NCBI RefSeq assembly: GCF_003030345.1
Contig: NZ_CP028158.1
Coordinates: 5,084,001-5,148,000 of the forward strand
Direction of reading: 5' to 3'
Origin: Plantactinospora sp. BC1
GTDB lineage: Bacteria > Actinomycetota > Actinomycetes > Mycobacteriales > Micromonosporaceae
DNA length: 64,000 nucleotides
Shown here: positions 8,458 through 16,619 of the stretch, in pieces
Layout: every line of letters starts with the position of its first letter
Position numbering within the stretch: position 1 is the first letter of the stretch
Position numbers and translations under genes: made by a program
Notes under the pieces: model-generated
What the model was told of the DNA's origin: nothing
The model's input: the letters and a program-made list of their open reading frames with translations, nothing else
Databases searched by the model: none

Positions 8458-10185
8458 TCATGAACTCGACGGGGCGGCCGGACGGCCGGGACCGGGCGGA
8501 GTCGTCCCGGCGTCGGAACCGGGTTCGGCCCGGCGGGGCCGCAGCACGTTGCCGGTGAGTCGGATTAGCTCGGCGTCCCGGTCGGCCCGCTGGCGCGGCC
8601 AGCCCGCCGCGTCCGGCCGACGGTGCCAGGGCAGCGGTCCGGCCGGCGGGCGATACTCCACGCCGAACGCGTCCAGCCGGGCCAGGTGCTCGCGCAGCCG
8701 GTCGTCGAAACCCTCCGCCGACCCCGGCGCCGACCAGACCGCCTCGGCGAACGCGGAGAGCCGGGGGAAGGCCAGGTAGTCGACGGTACGCGGGCTGTCG
8801 GCGTGCTCGGTCCAGAGGTTGCACTGCGCGCCGACGATCCGGTGCCGCAGCTCGGCCGGCAGTTCGGCGGGTACCGGTTCGAAGGCCCGGACGTCCGCGA
8901 CGGTGAGTACGGTGCCGACCGGGATCGGCTCGTCCGGCCGGTCCGACTGCCGGTAGTCCAGGTAGGCGGAGGTGTCCCAGCAGGAGACGACGTCGTGCCC
9001 GGCCCGGGCCGCCGCGACCGCCAGCGCCGGCCCCCGCCACGCCGCGACGGTGGCCGGGTCGGGCAGGCCGCCCTCCAGCACCTCGTCCCAGCCGAACAGC
9101 GTCCGGCCGCGGGCCGCCAGATGCCGCTGGAGCTGCCGGACGAACCAGCTCTGCAACTCGTCCTCGTCGCGCAGCCCCAACTCGCGCCGGCGCCGCTGGG
9201 CGGCCGGGCTGGCCCGCCACTCGGACTTGTCGCACTCGTCGCCGCCGATCCCGACGTGCCGGCTGGGAAAGAGTTCCAGCACCTCGTCGAGCACGTTCCG
9301 GACGAAGTCGAGGGTCCCGTCGGAGACGTTCAGCACCCGCCGGGAGATCCCCCACCGGGTCGAGACCGCCACCGGTTCGCCGGGGTCGTTGCCGAGTTCC
9401 GGGTACGCGGCGATCGCCGCCTGGGTGTGCCCGGGCAGGTCGATCTCGGGTACGACGGTGACGAAGCGCTCCGCCGCGTACCCGACAATCTCCCGAAGGT
9501 CGTCCTGGCTGTAGTAGCCGCCGTGCGGCCGGCCGTCGAAGCGCTCGTGCTGGCGGGAGCCGACCATCGACTCGTGCCGCCAGGCGCCCACCTCGGTCAA
9601 CCGGGGGTACCGCCGGATCTGCACCCGCCAACCCTGGTCGTCGGTGAGGTGCAGGTGCAGCACGTTCAGCTTGTGCGCGGCGAGCAGGTCGACGAAGCGG
9701 AGTACCCCGGCCACCGGCATGAAGTGCCGGGCCACGTCGAGCATGCAGCCGCGCCAGCCGAACCGGGGCGCGTCGGAGATCTCGACGGCCGGCACCGTCC
9801 ACGGGCCGGCCGCCACCCGGGCCCGGCGGTGCACGGCCGGCGGCAGCAACTGGAGCAGCGTCTGCGTACCGTAGAAGACGCCGGCCGGCGCGCCGCCGGT
9901 GATGGCGACGCCGTCGGGGCGTACCCGCAGGTGGTAGCCCTCGGCGGGCAGTGCCGGGTCGACGGCGAGCGCGATGTCGCCTCCCCCGGCGACGGCACCA
10001 CCCCCGTTGCGGGCGCCGTCGCCGGGGGAGGAGTCCGGCAGGGGCAGGCCGGTGGAGCGCGACAGCGTCTCCCGGAGCAGCCGGGCCACCCCGGCACAGT
10101 CGGCGTCGGCGCGCAGCGTCGTCGCCGGGCCGAGGACGACCGCCCCCGACCCCGGGCGGGTGGTGAGCGGACGGGGCAGCGGCAT
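8458..10185 (-). CDS. Beta-N-acetylhexosaminidase, GH20
   Basis: 575 residues. The GH20b N-terminal domain (about 1-135) is followed by the catalytic barrel starting FGWRGCMLDVARHF. The hallmark pair is in HVGIGGDECDKSEW: Asp316 positions the substrate acetamido group and Glu317 is the acid. Other family motifs are LHLHLTDDQGWR and PEIDLPGHTQAA. The enzyme removes terminal GlcNAc (or GalNAc) from chitooligosaccharides or glycans. No signal peptide is visible, so it probably works on imported oligosaccharides. The ATG shares its A with the stop of the permease gene upstream (TGATG), so it is the last gene of the transport operon. The C-terminal 40 residues are low-complexity and Pro/Gly/Ala-rich. 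Confidence 0.93.
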   Translation of the reverse strand: MPLPRPLTTRPGSGAVVLGPATTLRADADCAGVARLLRETLSRSTGLPLPDSSPGDGARNGGGAVAGGGDIALAVDPALPAEGYHLRVRPDGVAITGGAPAGVFYGTQTLLQLLPPAVHRRARVAAGPWTVPAVEISDAPRFGWRGCMLDVARHFMPVAGVLRFVDLLAAHKLNVLHLHLTDDQGWRVQIRRYPRLTEVGAWRHESMVGSRQHERFDGRPHGGYYSQDDLREIVGYAAERFVTVVPEIDLPGHTQAAIAAYPELGNDPGEPVAVSTRWGISRRVLNVSDGTLDFVRNVLDEVLELFPSRHVGIGGDECDKSEWRASPAAQRRRRELGLRDEDELQSWFVRQLQRHLAARGRTLFGWDEVLEGGLPDPATVAAWRGPALAVAAARAGHDVVSCWDTSAYLDYRQSDRPDEPIPVGTVLTVADVRAFEPVPAELPAELRHRIVGAQCNLWTEHADSPRTVDYLAFPRLSAFAEAVWSAPGSAEGFDDRLREHLARLDAFGVEYRPPAGPLPWHRRPDAAGWPRQRADRDAELIRLTGNVLRPRRAEPGSDAGTTPPGPGRPAAPSSS

Positions 10186-11018
10186 CAGTCCTTCACCGCC
10201 CCACCCAGCCCGGAGACCAGCCGGCGCCGGACGAAGACGAAGAAGACGAGTACCGGCACGGTCATCAGGGTGGAGGCGGCCATGATGCCGCCCCAGTCGT
10301 TCTCGTCCGGCTTGAAGAAGACCAGCAGCGCGGCGGGGAGGGTCTGGTTCTCGGTGGCGCTGATGATGAAGGTCTTGGCGAAGAGGAAGTCGTTCCAGGC
10401 GGTGATGAAGGAGAAGACGCTGGTGGCGGCGAGGCCGGGCGCGATCAGCGGGAAGAGGATCCGCCACAGGATGGTGAACCGGGAGGCCCCGTCCATGGTG
10501 GCCGCCTCCTCCACCTCCGGCGGCACCGCCGCGACGAAGCCGCGCAGCATCCAGATCGCGAACGGCAGGCTGAACGCCAACTGCACCAGTACCAGCGAGC
10601 CGAGGGTGTTCAGCCCGACCCCGGGTACGGTCCGGCCGAGGTCGCGGATCTGGAAGAAGAGCGGGATGCTCAGCGCCTCGACCGGCACCATCTGGGCGAT
10701 CAGGAACATCACCAGGACGGTGCTGCGGGTCCGGAACCGGTAGCGGGTCAGCGCCACCGCGGCCAGGAAGGCGACCAGCGCGCTCAGCGCGACCACGGCC
10801 AGCGCCACCACCAGGCTGTTCAGGAAGTACCGGCCGAAGCCGCTCACCCCGAGCGCCGAGCGGAAGTGGTCCAGCGTCGGGTGCAGCGTCCACGGGCGCG
10901 GGTCGCCCGAGAGGATCTCGCCGGTCGGCTTCAGCGCCGACAGCACCATCCAGTAGATCGGGAAGACGGTGACCAGCGCGACCAGGATCGCCACCCCGTC
11001 GGCGACACGACGACGCAT
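10185..11018 (-). CDS. Carbohydrate ABC transporter permease, MalG type
   Basis: 277 residues with about six membrane helices and the EAA loop (EEAATMDGASRFTILWRILF) that docks on the ATPase. It is one of two permeases of an importer whose lipoprotein is encoded at 11984-13270. ATG at 11018 is chosen because AAAGGCGG precedes it. A GTG at 11081, overlapping the previous stop as GTGA, would add 21 residues, but that extension (SARSEPGLRAPQS...) reads like translated intergenic sequence. No ATPase is encoded in the operon; actinobacteria often use a shared MsiK-type ATPase for such systems. Confidence 0.92.
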   Translation of the reverse strand: MRRRVADGVAILVALVTVFPIYWMVLSALKPTGEILSGDPRPWTLHPTLDHFRSALGVSGFGRYFLNSLVVALAVVALSALVAFLAAVALTRYRFRTRSTVLVMFLIAQMVPVEALSIPLFFQIRDLGRTVPGVGLNTLGSLVLVQLAFSLPFAIWMLRGFVAAVPPEVEEAATMDGASRFTILWRILFPLIAPGLAATSVFSFITAWNDFLFAKTFIISATENQTLPAALLVFFKPDENDWGGIMAASTLMTVPVLVFFVFVRRRLVSGLGGAVKD

Positions 11019-11032
11019 TACGGTGCCGCCTT

Positions 11033-11081
11033 TCGTTCGTGACTGCGGGGCTCGCAGACCCGGCTCACTCCTCGCACTCAC
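11033..11081. repeat. Possible dispersed intergenic element
   Basis: On the minus strand this reads TGCGAGGAGTGAGCCGGGTC then TGCGAGCCCCGCAGTCACGA. It has internal inverted repeats (TGCGG/CCGCA, TGCGA/TCGCA) and separates two otherwise overlapping permease genes. I recall similar GCGAGGAGTGAGCC...GCGAGCCCCGCAGTCGCGA strings in many Micromonospora-type intergenic regions, but cannot search for copies here. Confidence 0.35.
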
Positions 11082-11977
11082 AGCACCTCCCCGGTGCGGC
11101 GCAGCGCCCGCAGGTAGAGCAGGGTGACCGCCAGCAGGATCAGGGTCATCACGATGCCGATCGCCGAGCCGAGGCCGTACTGCGACGAGGCGAAGGCCTT
11201 CTGGTACGCGTACACGTTGAGCACCATGTTCTGGCCGGCGATGCCGCCGCCCCGGGTCATCACGTAGATCTGGGTGAAGACCTTGAAGTCCCAGATGATC
11301 GACTGGATCACCACGATCGCGATCAGCGGCCGCAGCATCGGCACCGTGATCCGGCGGAACACGGTCGCCGCACCCGCACCGTCCAGCGCCGCCGCCTCCA
11401 GCACCGACGGCGGGACGGCCTGGATCCCCGCGTACAGGGTGATCATCACGAACGGGAAGGAGTGCCAGACCACCACCGCGCCGACCAGGGCGAAGGCCAC
11501 GGTCCGGTCGTAGAGCCAGTTGTAGCCGTCCAGCCCCAGCACCTCGTTGACCAGCCCGAGGTTGCTGTCGAAGAGGAAGATCCAGACCACCGAGCCGGTC
11601 ATCGCCGGTGCCGCCCAGGCGGTGAGCGCGGCGTACGAGAGCAGGGTCCGGGCCAGCCTGCCGATCCGGGTCATCAGCACCGCCAGCGCGGCACCCAGGG
11701 CGAGGGTCACCAGCACGCAGCCGGCGGCGAAGACCACCGTCTGGCCGAGCACGGTCCAGAACGCCGGATCACCGAAGAGGGTACGGAAGTTGCCCGCCCC
11801 CACGAACCGGGCCGGCTCGCCGCCGGAGACCTGCGGCTGCCCGTAGTCGAAGAGGGAGAGCAGGCCGAGCTGGTAGAGCGGGTACGCGAACATCGGCACC
11901 AGCACGGCGAGCGCCGGCAGCAGCAGCCAGAGCGGCATCAGCCGCTGCTGCCGGCGGATCGTTGCGGACGAGGGCAC
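11078..11977 (-). CDS. Carbohydrate ABC transporter permease, MalF type
   Basis: 299 residues with about six transmembrane helices. Helix 1 is MPLWLLLPALAVLVPMFAYP and the EAA loop is LEAAALDGAGAATVFRRITV. It forms the heterodimeric channel with the permease downstream. GTG at 11977 lies six bases beyond the stop of the lipoprotein gene, consistent with one operon. The substrate is inferred from the GH20 hexosaminidase at the operon end: probably GlcNAc-containing oligosaccharides. Confidence 0.92.
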   Translation of the reverse strand: MPSSATIRRQQRLMPLWLLLPALAVLVPMFAYPLYQLGLLSLFDYGQPQVSGGEPARFVGAGNFRTLFGDPAFWTVLGQTVVFAAGCVLVTLALGAALAVLMTRIGRLARTLLSYAALTAWAAPAMTGSVVWIFLFDSNLGLVNEVLGLDGYNWLYDRTVAFALVGAVVVWHSFPFVMITLYAGIQAVPPSVLEAAALDGAGAATVFRRITVPMLRPLIAIVVIQSIIWDFKVFTQIYVMTRGGGIAGQNMVLNVYAYQKAFASSQYGLGSAIGIVMTLILLAVTLLYLRALRRTGEVL

Positions 11978-11983
11978 CGGTGG

Positions 11984-13270
11984 CTACTTCCCGAACGCCG
12001 CGGTGATCTGGGTGTTCGCCTCGGCGGCCGCGGCGTCGACGGTGGCCCGGCCGGTGATCACCTTTTGCAGCATGTTCGGCAGGATCTTCTCGGCGTCGAT
12101 GGTGGTCCACGCCTTGTCCACCGGGACGAACCTCGTGCCCGCCTCCATCGTCTCGACGAACGGCTTCAGGAACGGCTCCTTGGCGATCACCTCGGTCCGG
12201 CCGGACTTCATCGCCGGCACGAAGCCCATCGCGTCGTAGAGCTTGAGGGTGTATTTCTTGCTGGCCAGCAGTTGCATGAACTCGACGGCCAGGCTGCGGT
12301 GCGTGGTGGAGCGGAACACCCCGAGGCTGCTGCCGCCGGCGAAGGCGGGCGCGATCGAGCCGGGCTTGGCGCCGGGCAGCGGCACCACGCCGTACTTCCC
12401 CTTCACCGCGCCGGCCTCCACCGCCGAGCGGTTGAAGTTGCCGAGGATTCCCATCCCGGCCCGGCCGGCCGCGAACGCCTCGACGGTGCCGCCGCCGGTC
12501 AGGTCGACGCACTGCTGCGCCGGGCAGATCTCCGGACTGAACAGGTCGGTGTACGCCTTGATCCCCGCCTTCGACCCGGGCGAGTCGATGGCTGCGGTGT
12601 ACTTCCCACCGGAGTTGGTCGCGATGTCGCCACCGGCGTCCCAGACGAACGGCAGCGCGCCGAAGGTGTAGAGCCCGCCGACGGCGATCCCGAGCATGTC
12701 CTTGCGTTCGGCCCGGATCTTCTTGGCGGCGGTGACCAGTTCGGCGTACGAGGTCGGGGGCGTGAGCCCGAGTTCGGCGAAGACGTCGGTGCGGTAGTAG
12801 AGGGCCCGGACGCCGATCCACCACGGCACCCCGTACGCCTTGTCGGCCACGGTCACCGTCTGGACCAGGTCGGCCGGCAGGTCGGCGACCTCGGCCCACT
12901 TCTTGTTCTCCTCGGTGACGTCGGCCATCCCGCCCGAGGCGACGAAGTTGGCCAGGTCGGTGTTGCCGACCTCGGTGACGTCCGGGGCGCTCGCCGGGTC
13001 GTTCAGCGCGCCCTTGTACTTCTCCGCCCGGGTGTCGGTGGCCAGGTAGCTGACGTCGACCTTCACGTCGGCGTTCTTCGCGGTGAACTCGGCGATCGCC
13101 TCGTTGACCACCGCCTCCTTGGCGGCCCGGTTGGCCTCGTCGAAGAGCCAGACCCGCAGGGTGCCGGTCCGGCTGTCGGTGCTGTCGGTTGGCGCGTCGG
13201 TGGAGGGCGCGCAGGCGCCGGCGCCGAGCGCCAGCGCGAGCAGCGCGGGAAGTGCCAGGAGTTTCCGCAC
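11984..13270 (-). CDS. ABC transporter sugar-binding lipoprotein
   Basis: 428 residues. A lipoprotein signal (MRKLLALPALLALALGAGAC) puts Cys20 at the membrane anchor, followed by a Thr/Ser/Asp linker. The mature part is a cluster-B type solute-binding protein (TLRVWLFDEANRAAKEAVVN; GVPWWIGVRALYYRTDVF; VWDAGGDIATNSGGKY). It captures an oligosaccharide outside the membrane for the two permeases downstream. GTG at 13270 follows GAGGAGG. With the terminal GH20 gene, a GlcNAc oligosaccharide or chitobiose ligand is likely, but binding specificity cannot be read from sequence. Confidence 0.92.
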   Translation of the reverse strand: MRKLLALPALLALALGAGACAPSTDAPTDSTDSRTGTLRVWLFDEANRAAKEAVVNEAIAEFTAKNADVKVDVSYLATDTRAEKYKGALNDPASAPDVTEVGNTDLANFVASGGMADVTEENKKWAEVADLPADLVQTVTVADKAYGVPWWIGVRALYYRTDVFAELGLTPPTSYAELVTAAKKIRAERKDMLGIAVGGLYTFGALPFVWDAGGDIATNSGGKYTAAIDSPGSKAGIKAYTDLFSPEICPAQQCVDLTGGGTVEAFAAGRAGMGILGNFNRSAVEAGAVKGKYGVVPLPGAKPGSIAPAFAGGSSLGVFRSTTHRSLAVEFMQLLASKKYTLKLYDAMGFVPAMKSGRTEVIAKEPFLKPFVETMEAGTRFVPVDKAWTTIDAEKILPNMLQKVITGRATVDAAAAEANTQITAAFGK

Positions 13271-13293
13271 GGGCTTCCTCCTCGAATAACGAG

Positions 13294-13309
13294 CTAGGTT
13301 CGTAATTAG
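13294..13309 (-). promoter_or_regulatory. Candidate operator upstream of the sugar transport operon
   Basis: CTAGGTTCGTAATTAG is an imperfect palindrome (CTA at both ends, 10 of 16 positions symmetric) centred about 31 bases before the lipoprotein start. That is the position of a repressor site near +1. It does not resemble the DasR consensus ACTGGTCTAGACCACT. Confidence 0.3.
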
Positions 13310-13404
13310 GTCGATATGGATGTCATCCAGGCTGGGGTTCGCCCCGGCTACCCGTCAAGTAACAATTTCCCTGCTCAGAGCCGTTGCCAGGACAGCGCGG
13401 AACC

Positions 13405-13427
13405 GCCGTCCGGCCCGACCGGACGGC
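13405..13427 (-). terminator. Terminator of the amidohydrolase-ridA operon
   Basis: GCCGTCCGG and CCGGACGGC pair perfectly around a five-base loop, ending 16 bases after the RidA stop. It separates the D-amino-acid operon from the transport operon on the same strand. Confidence 0.75.
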
Positions 13428-13442
13428 ACTGCCCGGGGCGGC

Positions 13443-13823
13443 TCAGTCGCCCAGGTAGAGCACCGCGTCGATCTCGATGTCGAAGCCCTCCAGCGCCACC
13501 GGCAGGGTGGTCCGGGCCGGCAGGCTCTCGGTGCCGAAGAACTCCCGGTAGATCTCGTTCATCGCCGGGAAGTCGGCGAAGTCGCGCAGGTAGACGCCGA
13601 CCCGTACCGCCCGGTCGAGGTCACCGCCGGCCGCCTCGGCCACCTTCGCCAGGTTGGCGAAGGCCGCCCGGGCCTGCTCGGCGAAGTCGCCCTGCACCCA
13701 GGTACCGTCCGGGCGCACCGGGCAGGCCCCGGAGAGGTACGCGAAGTCCCCGGCGACCACCGCGTGCGAGTACGGCCCGCCGGGCGGTGCGGCCCGGTCG
13801 GCCACGACGATCTGCTTGGGCAT
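13443..13823 (-). CDS. ridA: RidA family enamine/imine deaminase
   Basis: 126 residues, the full length of RidA/YjgF trimer subunits. The fold motifs are GPYSHAVVAGDFAYLSGACP, an ARAAFANLAKVAEAAGGDLD helix and VRVGVYLRDFADFPAMNEIY, and the C-terminus has ARTTLPVALEGFDIEIDAVL. The motif IEIDAVLYL replaces the usual IE[IV]EAIA, and the position of the typical catalytic Arg is taken by the ART motif. RidA proteins hydrolyse reactive 2-aminoacrylate-type intermediates made by PLP-dependent dehydratases. That fits the divergent PLP deaminase at 16620. The start lies three bases beyond the amidohydrolase stop, with GGAGG inside the upstream gene. Confidence 0.85.
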   Translation of the reverse strand: MPKQIVVADRAAPPGGPYSHAVVAGDFAYLSGACPVRPDGTWVQGDFAEQARAAFANLAKVAEAAGGDLDRAVRVGVYLRDFADFPAMNEIYREFFGTESLPARTTLPVALEGFDIEIDAVLYLGD

Positions 13824-13826
13824 GGG

Positions 13827-15140
13827 TCAACCTCCGTGTCGGGGAAACTGTTCGGCGAGCCCGTCCGGGCCCACCAGGGGTGGGGTGAGAAGTCGACGTA
13901 CCGCCCGGTCCCGGTCGGCGAGTGCGGCGCGCTGCGCCCCGGTGAGCGGAATCCACGGCGGCACGGGTTCGGGCTGCCGGGGTGGCAGCAGCCGGCCCGC
14001 CCGGTAGGTCGCCTCGTTGACCAGCCGCAGCGGTGCGTACCGGCGCTGCCCGTGCACGTCGACCAGCTCGTGCCGGCCGAGGTCGGTCGAGAAGACCGCG
14101 AGATCGGCCGGGGCGCCGACCGCGAGCGTGCCGGTCCCGTCCGGCAGGCCGAGCGCCCGGGCCGGTCCGACGGTCGCCGCCGCCACCACCTGCGGCAGGC
14201 TCATCCCGACCGCCAGCATCTTGGCCATCGTGGTCGGCAGGTCGAAGACCGGGCCGTGCAGCGACCGGCTGTGCAGGTCGGTGGAGACGGCGTGCGGCGG
14301 CATCCCGGCGGCCAACTGCGCCTCCAGTACGTCGAAGGCGAAGCCGCCGGAGCCGTGCCCGAGGTCGAAGCGCACCCCCGCCTGGTACGCCTCCTTCGCC
14401 GCCGGGTCGAAGCCGTCCGGTCCGGCCGCGATGCCGCTGGCGCAGTGCGTGATCAGGTCACCGGGGCGCAGCAGCGGCAGCATCTGCGCCACCGTCGGCG
14501 GTCCGGCCCCGATGTGCACCATCACCGGCAGCCCGCACTCCCCGGCCACCTCGACCGCCCGGCGCAACGGGGCCAGGCCGTGCGTACCGACGTTGTGCCG
14601 GTCCATCCGCACCTTGATCCCGACGATGCGCTCCCGGTGCGCCCGTACGGTCGACACCGCCAGCTCCACGTCGCAGTTGGCCAGTTCCCGGGACTCGCCG
14701 ACCGGGGCGACCAGCCCCACCGCCGAGATGTTCAGCAGCGCGGGCACCCGGACGGTGTACCGGGCCGAGGCGGCCGCGAAGGCCGCAAACCCGTACGCCC
14801 CGGCGGAGCCGGCGTCCACCCAGGTGGTCACGCCGGAGCGCCAGGCCACCGGATCGGGGTCGATGCCCCAGTACGTCGCACCGGCGTACACGTGCGTGTG
14901 CAGGTCGACCAGGCCGGGCGTGACCAGCCTGCCGGCCAGTTCGACCCGCTCGGCGGCCCGGTCCCGGGGCAGTACGGGTGCGACCGCCGCGACCCGGCCG
15001 TCGCGGACGGCGACGTCGTGCCGCCCCGTCCGGCCGGTACCCGGGTCGAGCAGCTCGGCGCCGGTGAAGAGCAGGTCCCAGCCCTCCGGACCGGGCGCGA
15101 CGGCGGACTCGACGGCGGGCTCGACCTCGGGCGCGGTCAC
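13827..15140 (-). CDS. Amidohydrolase (D-aminoacylase/dihydroorotase-like deacylase)
   Basis: 437 residues of the amidohydrolase superfamily. The metal-binding sequence is seen in order: LVDLHTHVY, KVRMD (Lys near the position often carboxylated), VMVHIGAGPP, ITHCASG and VSTDLHSRS, followed by a C-terminal composite beta-sandwich (LPDGTGTLAVGAPADLAVFS). The family includes N-acyl-D-amino acid deacylases, dihydroorotases and related N-acyl hydrolases. With a D-amino-acid deaminase divergent and RidA downstream, release of a D-amino acid from an N-acyl or peptide form is the likeliest role; this is inference. GTG at 15140 overlaps the regulator stop as GTGA. No signal peptide. Confidence 0.8.
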   Translation of the reverse strand: MTAPEVEPAVESAVAPGPEGWDLLFTGAELLDPGTGRTGRHDVAVRDGRVAAVAPVLPRDRAAERVELAGRLVTPGLVDLHTHVYAGATYWGIDPDPVAWRSGVTTWVDAGSAGAYGFAAFAAASARYTVRVPALLNISAVGLVAPVGESRELANCDVELAVSTVRAHRERIVGIKVRMDRHNVGTHGLAPLRRAVEVAGECGLPVMVHIGAGPPTVAQMLPLLRPGDLITHCASGIAAGPDGFDPAAKEAYQAGVRFDLGHGSGGFAFDVLEAQLAAGMPPHAVSTDLHSRSLHGPVFDLPTTMAKMLAVGMSLPQVVAAATVGPARALGLPDGTGTLAVGAPADLAVFSTDLGRHELVDVHGQRRYAPLRLVNEATYRAGRLLPPRQPEPVPPWIPLTGAQRAALADRDRAVRRLLTPPLVGPDGLAEQFPRHGG

Positions 15141-16465
15141 CGGGCCGCCTCGGCCGGGGTGGCCGCCGGTCCTGTCCCGCCGGCGGCGCCGATGCGCAGC
15201 CGGTAGAGCCGGGCCGGGCGGCCCTTGCGGTGCACCTGGGTGCTCCCCTCCACCTCGACCAGTCCGGAGTCGCTCAGCTTGCGGATCAGCCGCCGGCCGC
15301 TCGGGTCGGTGATGCCGAGCTGCTGGGCCAGGTCGGCGGGGGAGATGGCCCGGCCCTCCAGCGACCGTTCGATCGCCGCGAGCCGGGAGAGCGTCGCGGC
15401 GCTCAGCCCCACCTCACCGGCGAGCCGTTCGAGTTCGGCGCCGTGTTCCCGGTAGGTGAAGGCGAGCGCGGCCCCGGCCGGGCTCATCGGGCCGATGATG
15501 ACGCCACCGTCCTCGACCAGGTACGCGCTCGGCGACTCCTCCTGCTCGGCCCGGGCGACGGCCCGTTCGGCGAGGTGCAGGCAGCTCCGGGCCGAGGCGC
15601 CGACCCCGAACCCGGCGGCCACCCGGATGCCGAGGGTCTCCTGCGCCTGACCGAGCGCGGGCAGCGACACCCAGCTGTTGGTCGCCTGTTCGAAGAGGGC
15701 CTGGTGGGCGAAGACCACCACGCCGCGCCGGCCCCGGTTCTCGATCCAGGCGTCCCCGAACTCCGGCGTGTTGAGCAGCAGGTTCATCAGCCCCACCCGG
15801 GCCCGGTCGAGGTCGAGCTGCGGCCCGGCCCGACCGACCAGGAAGATGCCGGCGGCGAAGCGCAGCGCACTGGCCTGTTTGGACTGGATCTGGAGGGCCA
15901 GCTCGTGCAGTTGGGCCCGCAGGGTGGCCGGCCCGGGTAGGCCGCCGAGGACCCGGGTGCTCTCCGGCAGCTGGGCGGCGACCGCCGTACGCAGGCTGAT
16001 CACGTAGTCGGCGCCGGTCCGGGCCAGTGCCGACCGGTGGAACGCGACGATCTCGGCCACGCTCTGCTCCGGGTCGTACGGCAGGCAGCTGATCTGCGCC
16101 CGGTCCAGTTCCAGGGCCCGGGCCACCTCGTCGACGGTCTGGATGTCGTAGGTGTCGATGCTCACCGGGGTGGGTCGCCAGCCCCGGGAGAGCGCCTTGA
16201 ACAGCGCCAGCGACAGGTCCAGCCCGGCCGAGCGCAGGATCGCCACCGGCAGGTCCGCCGGGAGCAGGTCCCGGCACTTCGCGTACGGGACCGGGCCGAG
16301 CAGCAGGCCGTCGACGCGTTGCCGGGCGAGCAGGCCGTCGACGAGTCCCCGGACCGCGTCCTCGTGCTCGTAGACGACCCACTCCAGCGTCACCCCGGCC
16401 AGCGTGCGCGCGGCGTCCTCGAAGACGGCGCGGTGGCTGGCGTGGATGACGAGACCGATCACCAT
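15137..16465 (-). CDS. Transcriptional regulator with GGDEF-like middle and winged-helix C-terminus
   Basis: 442 residues. The N-terminal 190 (VIGLVIHASHRAVFEDAARTL... VDGLLLGP) resemble a PrpR/periplasmic-binding-like sensor lobe. Residues about 230-345 look like a degenerate nucleotide-cyclase/GGDEF fold (VVVFAHQALFEQAT; IRVAAGFGVGASARSCLHLA; RAVARAEQEE), without an intact GGDEF catalytic loop. The last 90 residues hold a winged helix (SPADLAQQLGITDPSGRRLI; VEVEGSTQVHRKGRPARLYR). It probably controls the D-amino-acid genes on both sides of the divergent promoter. ATG at 16465 follows GGGGAG; a longer frame would run into the divergent promoter. It is first in the regulator-amidohydrolase-ridA operon. 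Confidence 0.7.
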   Translation of the reverse strand: MVIGLVIHASHRAVFEDAARTLAGVTLEWVVYEHEDAVRGLVDGLLARQRVDGLLLGPVPYAKCRDLLPADLPVAILRSAGLDLSLALFKALSRGWRPTPVSIDTYDIQTVDEVARALELDRAQISCLPYDPEQSVAEIVAFHRSALARTGADYVISLRTAVAAQLPESTRVLGGLPGPATLRAQLHELALQIQSKQASALRFAAGIFLVGRAGPQLDLDRARVGLMNLLLNTPEFGDAWIENRGRRGVVVFAHQALFEQATNSWVSLPALGQAQETLGIRVAAGFGVGASARSCLHLAERAVARAEQEESPSAYLVEDGGVIIGPMSPAGAALAFTYREHGAELERLAGEVGLSAATLSRLAAIERSLEGRAISPADLAQQLGITDPSGRRLIRKLSDSGLVEVEGSTQVHRKGRPARLYRLRIGAAGGTGPAATPAEAAR

Positions 16466-16533
16466 CCGGCTCCCCAGGTTCGAAAATGGTCCGTTAACGG
16501 TGGCGCGGATAGCCTCGGCCCTGCCGGCCGTCC

Positions 16534-16551
16534 TCGTCAAGTCGTTGACGA
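16534..16551. promoter_or_regulatory. Palindromic candidate operator in the divergent D-amino-acid promoter
   Basis: TCGTCAA at 16534-16540 and TTGACGA at 16545-16551 are perfect inverted repeats around GTCG. The site lies between the regulator and the PLP deaminase, 70-90 bases from each start, and TTGACGA could supply a -35 for the deaminase. A second palindrome, CCGTTAACGG at 16491-16500, lies closer to the regulator start. Confidence 0.45.
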
Positions 16552-16619
16552 ATCAGCTTCGCGTCGGGCAGGCTGGGCAGCCGACAGCGAGCCATATCCG
16601 AACCTGTCCGGGGAGAGCC

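Noticed and set aside
10185-11081. Longer GTG start for the MalG-type permease
   Set aside because: The extra 21 residues read like translated intergenic repeat, and ATG 11018 has a good ribosome-binding site. Kept only as an alternative.
13294-13309. DasR (dre) site for the GH20 transport operon
   Set aside because: The palindrome does not match the dre consensus, so it is reported only as an unassigned operator.
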